Both the position numbers and the translations under genes were made by a program. From Streptomyces venezuelae (GTDB lineage Bacteria; Actinomycetota; Actinomycetes; Streptomycetales; Streptomycetaceae), in NCBI RefSeq assembly GCF_008642275.1, contig NZ_CP029189.1, positions 4,186,001 to 4,250,000 of the forward strand: a DNA stretch of 64,000 nt. Direction: 5' to 3'. Under the pieces are notes generated by a model that was given only the letters and a program-made list of their open reading frames with translations, was not told where the DNA came from and searched no databases. Positions 16,976 through 25,244 of the stretch are shown piece by piece. Position 1 is the stretch's first letter, and each line of letters begins with the position of its first letter.

Positions 16976-18178
16976 TCATCTCTTCTTCAGGGGCAGCAGT
17001 GCGCTGATCCGGAAGCCGCCGCCGGGCCGCGGCCCCGCGTCCAGGGTTCCGCCGACCATACCGATCCGCTCGCGCATGCCGATCAGCCCGTGCCCGGCGC
17101 CGTCCGCGCCGCCGTCCTCGTACAGCTCGTGGGCCGCGCCCCGGCCGTCGTCCTCGACCAGCAGGCCGAGGCCGTCGTCGAAGTAGACCAGCCGGACGCT
17201 GGCCTTCGCCTCGGGGCCGCCGTGCTTGCGGGTGTTGGTCAGCGCCTCCTGCACGATCCGGTACGCCGTCAGCTCGACCCCGCTGGGCAGCCGCCGGGGC
17301 GTTCCCTCGACCTCGAAGTCCACCGAGAGCCCCGCCGTCCGTACCTGCTCGACCAGGACCTCGATCTGCTCGACGTCCGGCTGGGGCACGTAGTCCTCGG
17401 ACTCCTGGGGTTCGCCGGTGCGCAGGACGCCCAGCAGCCGCCGCATCTCGGCCAGCGCCTGGCGCCCGGTGCCGGAGATGGTCTGGAGGGCTTCCTTGGC
17501 CTGCTCGGGAGCCACGTCCATGACGTATGCGGCCCCGTCCGCCTGGACCACCATCACCGAGACGTTGTGCGCGACGACGTCGTGCAGCTCGCGGGCGATC
17601 CGGGCGCGCTCGGCGGCCACGGCCACCTTGGCCTGGGCCTCGCGCTGGTTCTCCAGGCGCTGGTTCCGCTCGACGAGCTGGGCGTAGTAGGCCCGGCGGG
17701 TGCGCAGGGAGTCGCCGAGCACCCAGGCGAGGGCGAACGGGACGATCGCGAAGAGCACGGAGAGGGCGTTGTCGCGCAGGTTGCCCTGGTCCACCGCGAA
17801 GCGCACGGCGTACAGGGGGGAGGCGACGAATCCGATGGCGAACGCGGTACGGGACATCCGGCGCGAGACCTCGGAGGAGGCGGCGACCGTGTACAGGATG
17901 ATCAGCATCGCGACGTCGGCGGGATTCACGTCGGTGTGGGTGATCAGCTTGTAGACGCCGGTGCCGACGGCGAGCCAGAACATCGCCGGTGTCCACTTGC
18001 GGCGCAGGGCCACCACGACACTCATCGCGACGACCGCGGGGACGGCGAGCAGCCGTGCGGTGGTGCTGTGGGAACTGTCGTCGGCGACCTGCAGCATCCC
18101 GATCCCGAAGAGGAGGACAGCCCAGAAGCTGTCGACGCCCGTCGGGTGTCTGCGGAGGAAGTCGTAGAGGCGCTGCAC
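16976..18178 (-). CDS. NarL-partner sensor histidine kinase (HisKA_3)
   Basis: A 400-residue kinase with an N-terminal block of five or six membrane helices (residues 18-160), a coiled linker, the dimerisation/phosphoacceptor helix ARELHDVVAHNVSVM (His199) and a HATPase domain. The ATPase shows N-box QEALTNTRKHGG, G1 VEDDGRG and G2 GHGLIGMRERI. The sensor is formed by membrane helices without a large extracytoplasmic domain, which suggests an intramembrane or envelope-linked signal. Two acidic linkers are present in the catalytic domain. It is transcribed divergently from the methyltransferase, with a 12-bp palindrome in the gap. Confidence 0.9.
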   Translation of the reverse strand: MQRLYDFLRRHPTGVDSFWAVLLFGIGMLQVADDSSHSTTARLLAVPAVVAMSVVVALRRKWTPAMFWLAVGTGVYKLITHTDVNPADVAMLIILYTVAASSEVSRRMSRTAFAIGFVASPLYAVRFAVDQGNLRDNALSVLFAIVPFALAWVLGDSLRTRRAYYAQLVERNQRLENQREAQAKVAVAAERARIARELHDVVAHNVSVMVVQADGAAYVMDVAPEQAKEALQTISGTGRQALAEMRRLLGVLRTGEPQESEDYVPQPDVEQIEVLVEQVRTAGLSVDFEVEGTPRRLPSGVELTAYRIVQEALTNTRKHGGPEAKASVRLVYFDDGLGLLVEDDGRGAAHELYEDGGADGAGHGLIGMRERIGMVGGTLDAGPRPGGGFRISALLPLKKR

Positions 18179-18222
18179 GTAACCCAGAGTAGGGAACGCA
18201 GATAGGTGCTGGAGTCAACCAG

Positions 18223-18234
18223 AGGTTCGAACCT
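18223..18234. promoter_or_regulatory. 12-bp palindrome between kinase and methyltransferase genes
   Basis: AGGTTCGAACCT is a perfect palindrome in the divergent gap, flanked further out by GGTGC and GCACC. It could be an operator of the adjacent response regulator or another dimeric factor. Confidence 0.4.
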
Positions 18235-18285
18235 GGCACCGGGGCCGTACTCCCCAAGGTGGACGGTGAGCTTAGCCTTTGTCCG

Positions 18286-19278
18286 GTGAGCTCTCAGGGT
18301 GAAGGTGCGACCGCGGTCCGGTGGCGCGTGGCGATGGAGGCCGCGCTGTACGGGCCCGACGGCTTCTACGTGCGCCCCGGCGGGCCGGGACCAGCCGGAC
18401 ACTTCCGTACCTCCGTGCACGCCTCCCCGCTGTACGCCGCGGCCGTGGCCCGGCTGCTGCGGTGGGTGGACGCCGAGCTCGGGCACCCGGCGCGGCTGGA
18501 CCTGGTCGATGTCGGGGCCGGGCGGGGGGAGCTGCTGGCCGGGGTGCTCGCCGCGCTGGAGCCGCGGACGGCCGCGCGGGTGCGCCCGTACGCCGTGGAA
18601 CGGGCGGAGCGGCCCGCCGGGCTCGACCCGCGCATCCACTGGGCCGAGGCCCCGCCCGAAGGGGCGACGGGCCTGCTCTTCGCCAACGAATGGCTGGACA
18701 ACGTGCCGCTGGAGGTCGCCGAGGACGGGCGGTACGTGCTGGTCGCCCCGGACGGTACGGAGCGTGCGGGCGGCCCGCTGGACGGCCCGGACCGGGCCTG
18801 GCTGGAGCGCTGGTGGCCGGGCGGCGGCCGCAGCGAGATCGGCCGGGCCCGTGACGAGGCCTGGGCGGCCGCCGCCGGGTCCCTGGAGCGGGGACTTGCG
18901 GTCGCGGTGGACTACGCCCACACCCGGGGCGCGCGGCCCCCGTACGGCACCCTGACGGGCTTTCGCGGCGGCCGGGAGGTCCCGCCGGTGCCGGACGGCT
19001 CCTGCGACGTCACCGCCCACGTGGCCCTGGACTCCTGTGCGGGACCGGGGGCGGTGCTGCTGACCCAGCGCGAGGCACTGGCCGCGCTCGGCGTCTCGGG
19101 CGCCCGGCCCCCGCTCGCCCTGGCCTCGGCGGACCCGGTGGCCTACGTACGGGCCCTGTCCTCGGCCGGCGAGGCGGCGGAGCTCACGGACCGCGCCGGG
19201 CTGGGGGCCTTCGGCTGGCTGGTCCAGCCCGTCGGCATCCAGGCCCCTGCGTGGCCGGGCGCACGTACGGCGCACTGA
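18286..19278 (+). CDS. MidA/NDUFAF7-like (DUF185) SAM-dependent methyltransferase
   Basis: The 330-residue protein matches the MidA/NDUFAF7 family. It has the opening [14 protein letters not shown], the [13 protein letters not shown] segment, SAM motif [12 protein letters not shown] and [13 protein letters not shown]. In mitochondria NDUFAF7 dimethylates an Arg of the complex I 49-kDa subunit during assembly. An orphan NuoD lies 4.5 kb away in this window, so that subunit is a natural candidate substrate (inference). The start is GTG at 18286; GTG 18259 gives nine more residues, and neither has a good Shine-Dalgarno. A strong convergent terminator follows. Confidence 0.8.
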   Translation: MSSQGEGATAVRWRVAMEAALYGPDGFYVRPGGPGPAGHFRTSVHASPLYAAAVARLLRWVDAELGHPARLDLVDVGAGRGELLAGVLAALEPRTAARVRPYAVERAERPAGLDPRIHWAEAPPEGATGLLFANEWLDNVPLEVAEDGRYVLVAPDGTERAGGPLDGPDRAWLERWWPGGGRSEIGRARDEAWAAAAGSLERGLAVAVDYAHTRGARPPYGTLTGFRGGREVPPVPDGSCDVTAHVALDSCAGPGAVLLTQREALAALGVSGARPPLALASADPVAYVRALSSAGEAAELTDRAGLGAFGWLVQPVGIQAPAWPGARTAH

Positions 19279-19294
19279 CCGGCCGGGCACGCGC

Positions 19295-19329
19295 GGAGGG
19301 CCGGGATCCGCTGCGGATCCCGGCCCTCC
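19295..19329. terminator. 16-bp perfect hairpin, convergent terminator
   Basis: GGAGGGCCGGGATCCG and its exact complement surround the loop CTG, between the methyltransferase and the M28 peptidase stops. It is symmetrical, so it should act on both strands. Confidence 0.88.
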
Positions 19330-19351
19330 TGTGCGTCCCTGCGGGTGCCGC

Positions 19352-20902
19352 CTACTGCACCAGCTCGTCGTGACCCTGGTGCAGGCCGCCGCCGCTGCCC
19401 GAGCCGCCCGTCGGCTGCGAGACGACCGGCTTCGACAGCGGGGCCAGGTCGTGCGCGTAGTGGCCGACCGCGTCCGCGATGACGTCGACGTTGATGTCGA
19501 GCGCCTTCTGGTCGATGTTGGTGATGTCGTCACCCTTGCCGTGGTAGTTCACGTCGTAGGCGACGCCCGCCTGGCCGCCGAACTTCGCGGCCTGCTCCGG
19601 GGTCTTGATCCCCTCGGCGCCGGTGAAGGTACCGCCGGACGGGATGCCCGCCTCGATGAAGGGGCCGTAGTCCGAGCGGCCCGAGAAGTCCGTGCCCTCG
19701 TGCGGGATCTTCTTCGAGTCGAGGAAGTCGTTGATCCCCTTCTCCAGCTGGGCGGAGCCCGCCGGGCCGGGGCCCGCGCCGGTCGCGTCCGAGTCGTCGC
19801 CGTCGTAGACGAAGTAGGCGGCGTTCGGCGAGGCGATCATGTCGAAGTTCAGGTAGAGCTTGATCTTCTTCTTCTGCTCGTCGGTCAGGCCGGCGACGTA
19901 CGCCTCGGAGCCGAGCAGGCCGAACTCCTCGGCCGACCACCAGGCGAACTTGACCTTGTTCTTGACCTTCTTCTGCTCGCTCGCGAGCCGCTGGGCGACC
20001 TGGAGGATGCCGGCCGAACCGGATCCGTTGTCGTTGATGCCCGGGCCTGCCGCGACCGAGTCGAGGTGCGCGCCGAGGAAGACGGTGTTGTTCTCGTCGC
20101 CGCCCTTGGTCTCGGCGACGACGTTGAAGGTCTTGCGGTTCTCGCGCAGCTCACGGATGTCGAGGGTGAGCTCGACCGGACCGGCGGCGGCCTCGGCGGT
20201 GAGCTTCTCGCCGTCCTCCTGGGTGATGCCGCCCGTCGGGACCTTGCCGAGGGTCGGGTCGCCGAGGGTGCCGTTCAGGGCGCCCGCGGTGTTGTTGTAG
20301 ATGACCGCGCCGACGGCTCCGGCCGTGGCCGCGTTCTGCTGCTTCACCGCGAAGGTGCAGCCGCCGCGCTTGATCAGGGCGATCTTGCCGGTGAAGGCGC
20401 CGGAGGCGAAGTCGCCCGCCTCGCAGCCGTTCGTCCCGTCCGCGTCGACCGGGGCGACGGCGACCTGGGCCGTCACACCGCCCTCCGGGGAGTTCGCCGT
20501 GTAGGTCATCAGGTGGATCGGGACGTCGCGCTGGTTCGCGCCGCCCACGGTCAGCTTCTCCTCGATCGTCTCGACGAAGACGAAGTCGAACTCGTTGCGG
20601 GTGACCGTGTACCCGGCCGCCTTCATCACCGCCTCGATGTACTTGGCCGACTGCTCGTGGCCCTTGGATCCGGCCGCGCGGTTGCCGTTGTTGTAGTCGG
20701 CGAGCGACTGGAGCACCTTGAGGTGGTTGTAGGCGCCCTTGCCGGTCGCCTCCTTGACCAGCTTCCTGGCGAGCGCGTCGCCGCGGGCGGCGTCGCTCTG
20801 GGGGCTTCCGGTGGCTCCGGCCGGTCCGGCCAGCAGCAGCGGAGATACGAGGGCTGCGGCTGCCAGGGCGGCGGTTGCTGCGGCTATACGGCGTGAGGGC
20901 AT
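19352..20902 (-). CDS. Secreted M28 aminopeptidase with PA domain
   Basis: A 516-residue secreted zinc aminopeptidase. The signal peptide is residues 1-30 (Ala/Leu core ending AGPAGA). A PA insert contains IALIKRGGCTFAVKQQNA, and the catalytic M28 domain resembles Streptomyces griseus aminopeptidase. Zinc ligands are visible in order: His in GAHLDSV, Asp in GINDNGSG, Glu pair in AEEFGLLGS, Asp in LNFDMI and His in NYHGKGDD. The ATG at 20902 follows GGAAGGA. A Gly/Ser tail with HQGHDELVQ ends the protein. It probably releases N-terminal hydrophobic residues from extracellular peptides. Confidence 0.92.
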   Translation of the reverse strand: MPSRRIAAATAALAAAALVSPLLLAGPAGATGSPQSDAARGDALARKLVKEATGKGAYNHLKVLQSLADYNNGNRAAGSKGHEQSAKYIEAVMKAAGYTVTRNEFDFVFVETIEEKLTVGGANQRDVPIHLMTYTANSPEGGVTAQVAVAPVDADGTNGCEAGDFASGAFTGKIALIKRGGCTFAVKQQNAATAGAVGAVIYNNTAGALNGTLGDPTLGKVPTGGITQEDGEKLTAEAAAGPVELTLDIRELRENRKTFNVVAETKGGDENNTVFLGAHLDSVAAGPGINDNGSGSAGILQVAQRLASEQKKVKNKVKFAWWSAEEFGLLGSEAYVAGLTDEQKKKIKLYLNFDMIASPNAAYFVYDGDDSDATGAGPGPAGSAQLEKGINDFLDSKKIPHEGTDFSGRSDYGPFIEAGIPSGGTFTGAEGIKTPEQAAKFGGQAGVAYDVNYHGKGDDITNIDQKALDINVDVIADAVGHYAHDLAPLSKPVVSQPTGGSGSGGGLHQGHDELVQ

Positions 20903-21134
20903 GAAGGTCCTTCCACGGCAAAGGCGAGCAGGGCAGGGCGGAGCAGGGCATGACAAGGCGGAGCACGGCGGAGCGTGTGAGCAGAAGTGGTGCGCGTTAC
21001 GTGGGGGATCGGTGGACGCACGTTAGACAGCAAGTGGCCACCATGGCCAGAGTTTTAGCTGATTCCGGTTTATGAATCCTGTATATCGGTGAGTCCGGGC
21101 CGCTCAAATCCAGCCAAACGCACGATGGTTCGTC

Positions 21135-22262
21135 CTAGCGGAGGATGCCCTCGATAAAGTCCGATCCGATGCGCGCGACCGCCGGAAGGTCCAACTGGTG
21201 CTGGGCGTACCGGCCCTGGCGCCTCGTGTGCATCAGGCCGGCCTTCCTCAGGACGCCCAGATGCCGCGACACCTCCGGCGCGGTGATCCCGTACACGGTC
21301 GCCAGCTCGCTCGTCGTGAACGGGGCCCGGGCCAGACTCCGGCACAGCATCATCCGCATGGGGTGCGCCAGCGCCTCCATCCGCCGCTGCAGCAGCTCCA
21401 CCGAGCCGGGCTCGGAGGCCAGTTCGGGGGAGCCGAGCGGATAGTGGACCACCGGCCGCCAGCCCGGCGCGTGCAGCACCAGCAGATGCGGCCAGCCGAA
21501 GTTGGTCGGCACGAAGACCAGGCCGGTGCCTATTCGGTCGTCGGTCGCGGTCGTCGATCCGTGGACCATCTTGTCGGCGGTGATCGTCGTGCCGCCCTCG
21601 TCGACGCTGAGGGCGGCCGAGACCTCCTTCAGCACGGCCGGCAGCCCCTTGCGGCGCAGCACCTCCGTCTTGTGCCGGGCGTCGGCGCTCTGCCCGGGCT
21701 CCACGCGCTTCCACGTCTCGGCGAAGAAGGCCTCGTCGCAGTCCTCCAGGAGGCGCCGCACCCACACCCGGACGGCGGCCGTGTCGTCGAGGAGCCGCAT
21801 GGAGAAGTCCAGCTGACGCGGGCCGCGGGCGGCGGCCGTCTCCAGAGCCTTGGCCCGCGCCGCCGGGTTGTCCAGGGGCGAGGAGGAGGGGCCGCCCTCG
21901 TTGTAGAGCGCCAGCCAGCACTGCTCCAGGGCGGCGCGCACGAACCGCTCGTCGTCCAGCCGGTCGAGTACGTCCAGCGCCTCGGCCAGCGTCGCGGCGG
22001 GCTGCCCGGTTCCGCCGGGCAGCCCGGCGAACGGCATGAAGATGTCGGAGAACGAGCTCCGCCACATGAAGTCGGCCTCCAGCAGCCGGTCCGCGAGGCA
22101 CGGATCGAGCGAGGCGGCGGTGGCGGTGGTCCAGGAGGCCAGCCCGGGGTGGTGCGCGGGCTGGGAGAGCGCGTGCAGGGCCATGCAGAGCTCGGCGAGC
22201 GGGGAGGGCGCGAAAGTGATCCGCTCGGGGGGCAGGCCTGCGATGTCGATCGTGACGCTCAT
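21135..22262 (-). CDS. ArsR-family (winged HTH, DUF5937-type) transcriptional regulator
   Basis: A 375-residue protein. The N-terminal 270 residues form an alpha/beta region of the DUF5937 type often annotated in Streptomyces regulators. The C-terminal 80 residues are an ArsR-like winged HTH: RRMEALAHPMRMMLCRSLAR, TTSELATVYGITAPEVSRHLGVLRKAGL and the wing TRRQGRYAQHQL. There is no obvious Cys-rich metal site, so a small-molecule or protein signal is more likely. It stands alone, with no adjacent target gene in the same direction, and may act on itself or on the neighbouring M28 gene (inference). Confidence 0.82.
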   Translation of the reverse strand: MSVTIDIAGLPPERITFAPSPLAELCMALHALSQPAHHPGLASWTTATAASLDPCLADRLLEADFMWRSSFSDIFMPFAGLPGGTGQPAATLAEALDVLDRLDDERFVRAALEQCWLALYNEGGPSSSPLDNPAARAKALETAAARGPRQLDFSMRLLDDTAAVRVWVRRLLEDCDEAFFAETWKRVEPGQSADARHKTEVLRRKGLPAVLKEVSAALSVDEGGTTITADKMVHGSTTATDDRIGTGLVFVPTNFGWPHLLVLHAPGWRPVVHYPLGSPELASEPGSVELLQRRMEALAHPMRMMLCRSLARAPFTTSELATVYGITAPEVSRHLGVLRKAGLMHTRRQGRYAQHQLDLPAVARIGSDFIEGILR

Positions 22263-22460
22263 CTGGCCATTCTGTCGTTCCGTGCAGGCCGGGGAGACGG
22301 GGGCGCTGCTTCCGGCCCGGCCGTACGGGTGGCCGGGGGCGGCCCGGCCCGGCGGCCGGACGAGTGATCGTTTCCGGCCGCCGGGGTGCTTTCGAGCCGT
22401 CGATTGACGGGGAACGTTAAATGTCGTGCGCGATACCGCCGACAGGGTGAGGCTTGAGGC

Positions 22461-22670
22461 ATGACCGCGAACGAGCAGTACATGATCGACACCTGGCGGG
22501 CGTCCCAGCAGGGCGCGCCGATGCCCCCGCCGCCCGGGCGCGACGACGTCGCAGTGCTCCGCTCACTGCGCACGTACGAGCAGGCCAGAGCCGTGATGGA
22601 CGGCAGATCGGGCCGCCACCCCTGGCGGGCGGCCCTGCGCCGGATATTCGTCCGCCCACAGGCGTCCTGA
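22461..22670 (+). CDS. Small hypothetical protein, 69 aa
   Basis: A 69-residue basic protein starting MTANEQYMIDTWRASQQG at ATG 22461, with GAGGCTTGAGG just upstream. It contains a Pro run after residue 20 and a C-terminal amphipathic segment with Trp/Arg (HPWRAALRRIF). No membrane helix is visible. It ends opposite the convergent DUF397 gene. I do not recognise a family. Confidence 0.55.
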   Translation: MTANEQYMIDTWRASQQGAPMPPPPGRDDVAVLRSLRTYEQARAVMDGRSGRHPWRAALRRIFVRPQAS

Positions 22671-22690
22671 CCCCCGTACCGGGGGCGGGC

Positions 22691-22882
22691 TCATGAGGTG
22701 CCGGCGCCCTTCAGAGCCCGGAGGAAGGCCGACCAGGCGGTCTGCGAGACGCTGAGGTACGCCTCGCCGGGATCGGCGCTCCCCGCCACCTTCACGTCTG
22801 CGCCGGGTGCGGCCGCAGCCACGTGAACACAGGCCTCTCCCTCCTGGCAGAACGACGACTTTCGCCAGTTGAGGTGAGTCAT
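22691..22882 (-). CDS. DUF397 protein partnered with XRE regulator
   Basis: A 63-residue DUF397 protein with the family's N-terminal WRKSSFC, VHVA/V strand, DP and C-terminal WSAFLRALK. The start ATG at 22882 is preceded by GAGGAGG. It lies 15 bases downstream of the XRE-DUF5753 gene. Such pairs act as a small toxin- or antagonist-like partner that binds the XRE regulator; in WhiJ/BldB-type systems they influence development. The divergent ATPase gene completes the usual triad. Confidence 0.9.
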   Translation of the reverse strand: MTHLNWRKSSFCQEGEACVHVAAAAPGADVKVAGSADPGEAYLSVSQTAWSAFLRALKGAGTS

Positions 22883-22896
22883 GGGGCCTCCTCGGT

Positions 22897-23748
22897 TCAC
22901 AGGGCGCGCAGGATGCTGTGGATGAAATCCCGGCTCTCTTCACAGCCGAGGGCCGAGACCTCCATGCGGTCCAGAAGCAGCCGGTACTTGGCGAGCTGGG
23001 CCTCGGCGTCGACCAGGGCGGGGCCGTGGGACTGGTCGAGGTGGACGGTGTCGAGCTGCGGTACGGGCCCGTGGACGTAGTAGATCGACTGGCCGGATCC
23101 GGGGAAGGAACCCGCGTCGAAGGGGATCACCAGAATCCGGACATGGCTCAGCTCTCCCATCTCCAGCAAGTGGGCCAGCTGAGCCTTCACGACGGGGTAC
23201 CCGCCGAACTTCATCCGCAGGGCAGCCTCGTGGATGATCGCGGTGTACGGGGCAGGGTCGTCACGGTGGAGGACCTCCTGCCGCTGGATCCGGTGGGCGA
23301 CGCGCCGCTCCACGTCGGCTTGGGGGAGGGGCGGCAGCACGTGCCCGAAGATCTCCCGGGCGTGCTCCGCCGTCTGCAGCAGTCCGGGCACGTGGGCGGT
23401 GTAGGCGGCACGTAGTGCCAGGCCGTGATGCTCCAGCTCGGCGAGATCGAGCAGGCCCGGCGGCAGAAGTTCCCGGTACTGCTCCCACCAGCCCTTCGTG
23501 CGGTCGCTCGCCATGGCGGCCAGTGCGTCGACGAGTCGGGCGTCGCACACGGAGTACACCTGCGCCATGGCGTGCACCCGCTCGGGGCTGACCCCGAATC
23601 TGCCCGTCTCCACGTTGCTCAGCTGTCCCTGGCTGGTGCCGAGTTGACGCGCGGCCTCAGTTGCCGTGAGCCCGGAGCGCTCGCGCAATTTGCGCAGCTC
23701 GACGGCGACGCGGATGCGTCGGGCCGTAAGTGCTGCCCGCCCCGCCAT
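22897..23748 (-). CDS. XRE-family regulator with DUF5753 domain (WhiJ-like)
   Basis: A 283-residue regulator. The N-terminal XRE helix-turn-helix spans residues about 15-65 (ATEAARQLGTSQGQLSNVE). A DUF5753 ligand- or partner-binding domain follows, with WWEQYRELLPPGLLDLAELE and YTAHVPGLLQTAEHAR. Start ATG 23748 is chosen for GGAAGGGAG at the right distance. WhiJ-family proteins repress developmental genes and are antagonised by adjacent DUF397 proteins. A 7+7 bp inverted repeat in the divergent gap (23813-23833) is a good operator candidate. Confidence 0.9.
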   Translation of the reverse strand: MAGRAALTARRIRVAVELRKLRERSGLTATEAARQLGTSQGQLSNVETGRFGVSPERVHAMAQVYSVCDARLVDALAAMASDRTKGWWEQYRELLPPGLLDLAELEHHGLALRAAYTAHVPGLLQTAEHAREIFGHVLPPLPQADVERRVAHRIQRQEVLHRDDPAPYTAIIHEAALRMKFGGYPVVKAQLAHLLEMGELSHVRILVIPFDAGSFPGSGQSIYYVHGPVPQLDTVHLDQSHGPALVDAEAQLAKYRLLLDRMEVSALGCEESRDFIHSILRAL

Positions 23749-23812
23749 GGCACTCCCTTCCCGCAGCTGTCTCACTCACACGAGCGAATGAGGGCCTGGA
23801 TCCCGCAGGATT

Positions 23813-23833
23813 CGCGCAAATAACACTTGCGCG
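23813..23833. promoter_or_regulatory. Inverted repeat CGCGCAA-N7-TTGCGCG, candidate XRE operator
   Basis: Seven-base arms are separated by ATAACAC in the divergent gap between the XRE gene and the ATPase gene. The spacing places one helical turn between half-site centres, as expected for a dimeric HTH protein. Confidence 0.6.
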
Positions 23834-23947
23834 CCCCTAATCTGAGACGTGGGCCACCCGCCCGGAAGTACCCCGCTCGACGGAGCGGCACGGTCACCGG
23901 GCAGCAAGTGCGACGCGACCAACACCCCTCCGTGATCGGAGACTTCC

Positions 23948-24385
23948 ATGCCTGCCACCGTATCCCCGTCGTGGGCCTACAGCCTGCAACTCCCACAAGA
24001 TCCCCGCGCCCCCGGCCTCGCCCGCCAGACCCTGCGCTCCGTGCTCCGGACGCACGCGATGGGCTCGCTCGTCGAGACGGCCGAGCTGCTCGCCGGGGAG
24101 TTGCTCGCCAACGCCTACCTCTACTCCGACGGCCCGTACACCCTCCGGCTCCGCGCCATGGAGGCCACCCGGCTGCGGGTCAGCGTCTGGGACGACAACC
24201 CGCACATCCCGCCGCCCTTCGGAGCGGACCGCCCCGCCGGACCGCCGCACTGGGGCGCCGAGCACGGCCGCGGACTGTTCCTCGTGCGGGCGTACGCCGA
24301 CAACTGGGGCGGCTACCCCCTCGCGGGAACGGGACCGTACGGCGGCTCCGGAGGGAAGCTGCTCTGGGTCGAGGTCCACGCCTGA
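23948..24385 (+). CDS. ATP-binding (HATPase, RsbW-like) regulatory protein
   Basis: A 145-residue GHKL-type ATPase of the anti-sigma-like class abundant in Streptomyces. Its N-box is AGELLANAYLYSDGP, G1 is VWDDNPHIPP and G2 is EHGRGLFLVRAYADNWG. No kinase phosphoacceptor or membrane region is present. GGAGA precedes ATG 23948. It is divergent from XRE-DUF397 and probably acts with them. It could bind an anti-anti-sigma or sigma factor encoded elsewhere (inference). A hairpin separates it from coaX. Confidence 0.85.
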   Translation: MPATVSPSWAYSLQLPQDPRAPGLARQTLRSVLRTHAMGSLVETAELLAGELLANAYLYSDGPYTLRLRAMEATRLRVSVWDDNPHIPPPFGADRPAGPPHWGAEHGRGLFLVRAYADNWGGYPLAGTGPYGGSGGKLLWVEVHA

Positions 24386-24427
24386 GCCGGGGCGGGACCG
24401 TACACACCGGTACGGGCCCGCCCCGGC
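24386..24427. terminator. 18-bp hairpin with one mismatch, convergent terminator
   Basis: GCCGGGGCGGGACCGTAC pairs with the segment 24410-24427 around ACACCG. It lies between the ATPase stop and the coaX stop, at exactly the position expected for a bidirectional terminator. Confidence 0.8.
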
Positions 24428-24431
24428 GGCG

Positions 24432-25241
24432 TCACTCGAAGTTGGGCGCGTTGCGCTGGTACACCAGCCGCAGCCCGATCAGCGTCAGCCACGGCTCGTG
24501 GTCGTCGATCACCGAGGACTCGCCCAGCACCATCGGTGCCAGCCCGCCCGTGGCGATGACCCGCACGTCGTCCGGGTCGCCGTGCGGTCCGGCCAGCTCC
24601 TTCGCCATCCGGGTCACGACCCCGTCGACCTGCCCGGCGAAGCCGTAGACCACGCCCGACTGCATCGCCTCGACCGTGGACTTCCCGATCACGTTCCGCG
24701 GCCGGGCCAGCTCGATCTTCCGCAGCTGGGCGCCCCGTACGCCGAGCGCCTCCATCGAGATCTCGATGCCCGGGGCGATCACCCCGCCCACGTACTCGCC
24801 CTTCGCGGACACCGCGTCGAAGGTGGTCGCCGTACCGAAGTCGACCACGATCGCCGGGCCCCCGTAGAGCTCGACCGCCGCGACCGCGTTGATGATGCGG
24901 TCCGCGCCGACCTCCTTCGGGTTGTCCATCAGGATCGGCACGCCCGTCTTGATCCCGGGCTCCACCAGCACCGCCGGCACGTCGCCGTAGTAGCGCCGGG
25001 TCACCTCGCGAAGCTCGTGCAGGACCGACGGCACCGTCGAGCAGATCGCGATGCCGTGGATCCCGTCGCCCAGCTCGCTGCCGAGCATCGGGTGCATGCC
25101 CATCAGGCCCTGCATCAGCACGGCCATCTCGTCGGCCGTGCGCCGCGGGTCGGTCGAGATACGCCAGTGCTCGACGATCTCGTCACCGTCGAACAGGCCC
25201 AGGACCGTGTGGGTGTTGCCTACGTCGATGGTGAGGAGCAC
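24432..25241 (-). CDS. coaX: Type III pantothenate kinase
   Basis: Phosphorylates pantothenate, the first step from pantothenate to CoA. The 269-residue protein has the ASKHA-fold phosphate-1 motif DVGNTHTVLG, the GADRI motif, VDFGTATTFD and GGVIAPG. Type III enzymes lack CoA feedback. The GTG at 25241 starts three bases after the nadC stop, closing the operon DUF2520-panC-nadB-nadC-coaX. Production of pantothenate (PanC) and its first phosphorylation are therefore coupled in one transcript with NAD synthesis genes. Confidence 0.96.
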   Translation of the reverse strand: MLLTIDVGNTHTVLGLFDGDEIVEHWRISTDPRRTADEMAVLMQGLMGMHPMLGSELGDGIHGIAICSTVPSVLHELREVTRRYYGDVPAVLVEPGIKTGVPILMDNPKEVGADRIINAVAAVELYGGPAIVVDFGTATTFDAVSAKGEYVGGVIAPGIEISMEALGVRGAQLRKIELARPRNVIGKSTVEAMQSGVVYGFAGQVDGVVTRMAKELAGPHGDPDDVRVIATGGLAPMVLGESSVIDDHEPWLTLIGLRLVYQRNAPNFE

Positions 25242-25244
25242 GGG

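Noticed and set aside
18205..18240. Possible tRNA T-arm because of GGTTCGAACC
   Set aside because: The stem needed around the TTCGAAC loop does not pair, and no acceptor, D or anticodon arms fit. It is better read as a palindrome.
18259..18285. Earlier GTG start for the methyltransferase
   Set aside because: The family begins close to the MEAALYG segment, and the extra nine residues are unsupported by a ribosome site; kept as an alternative.
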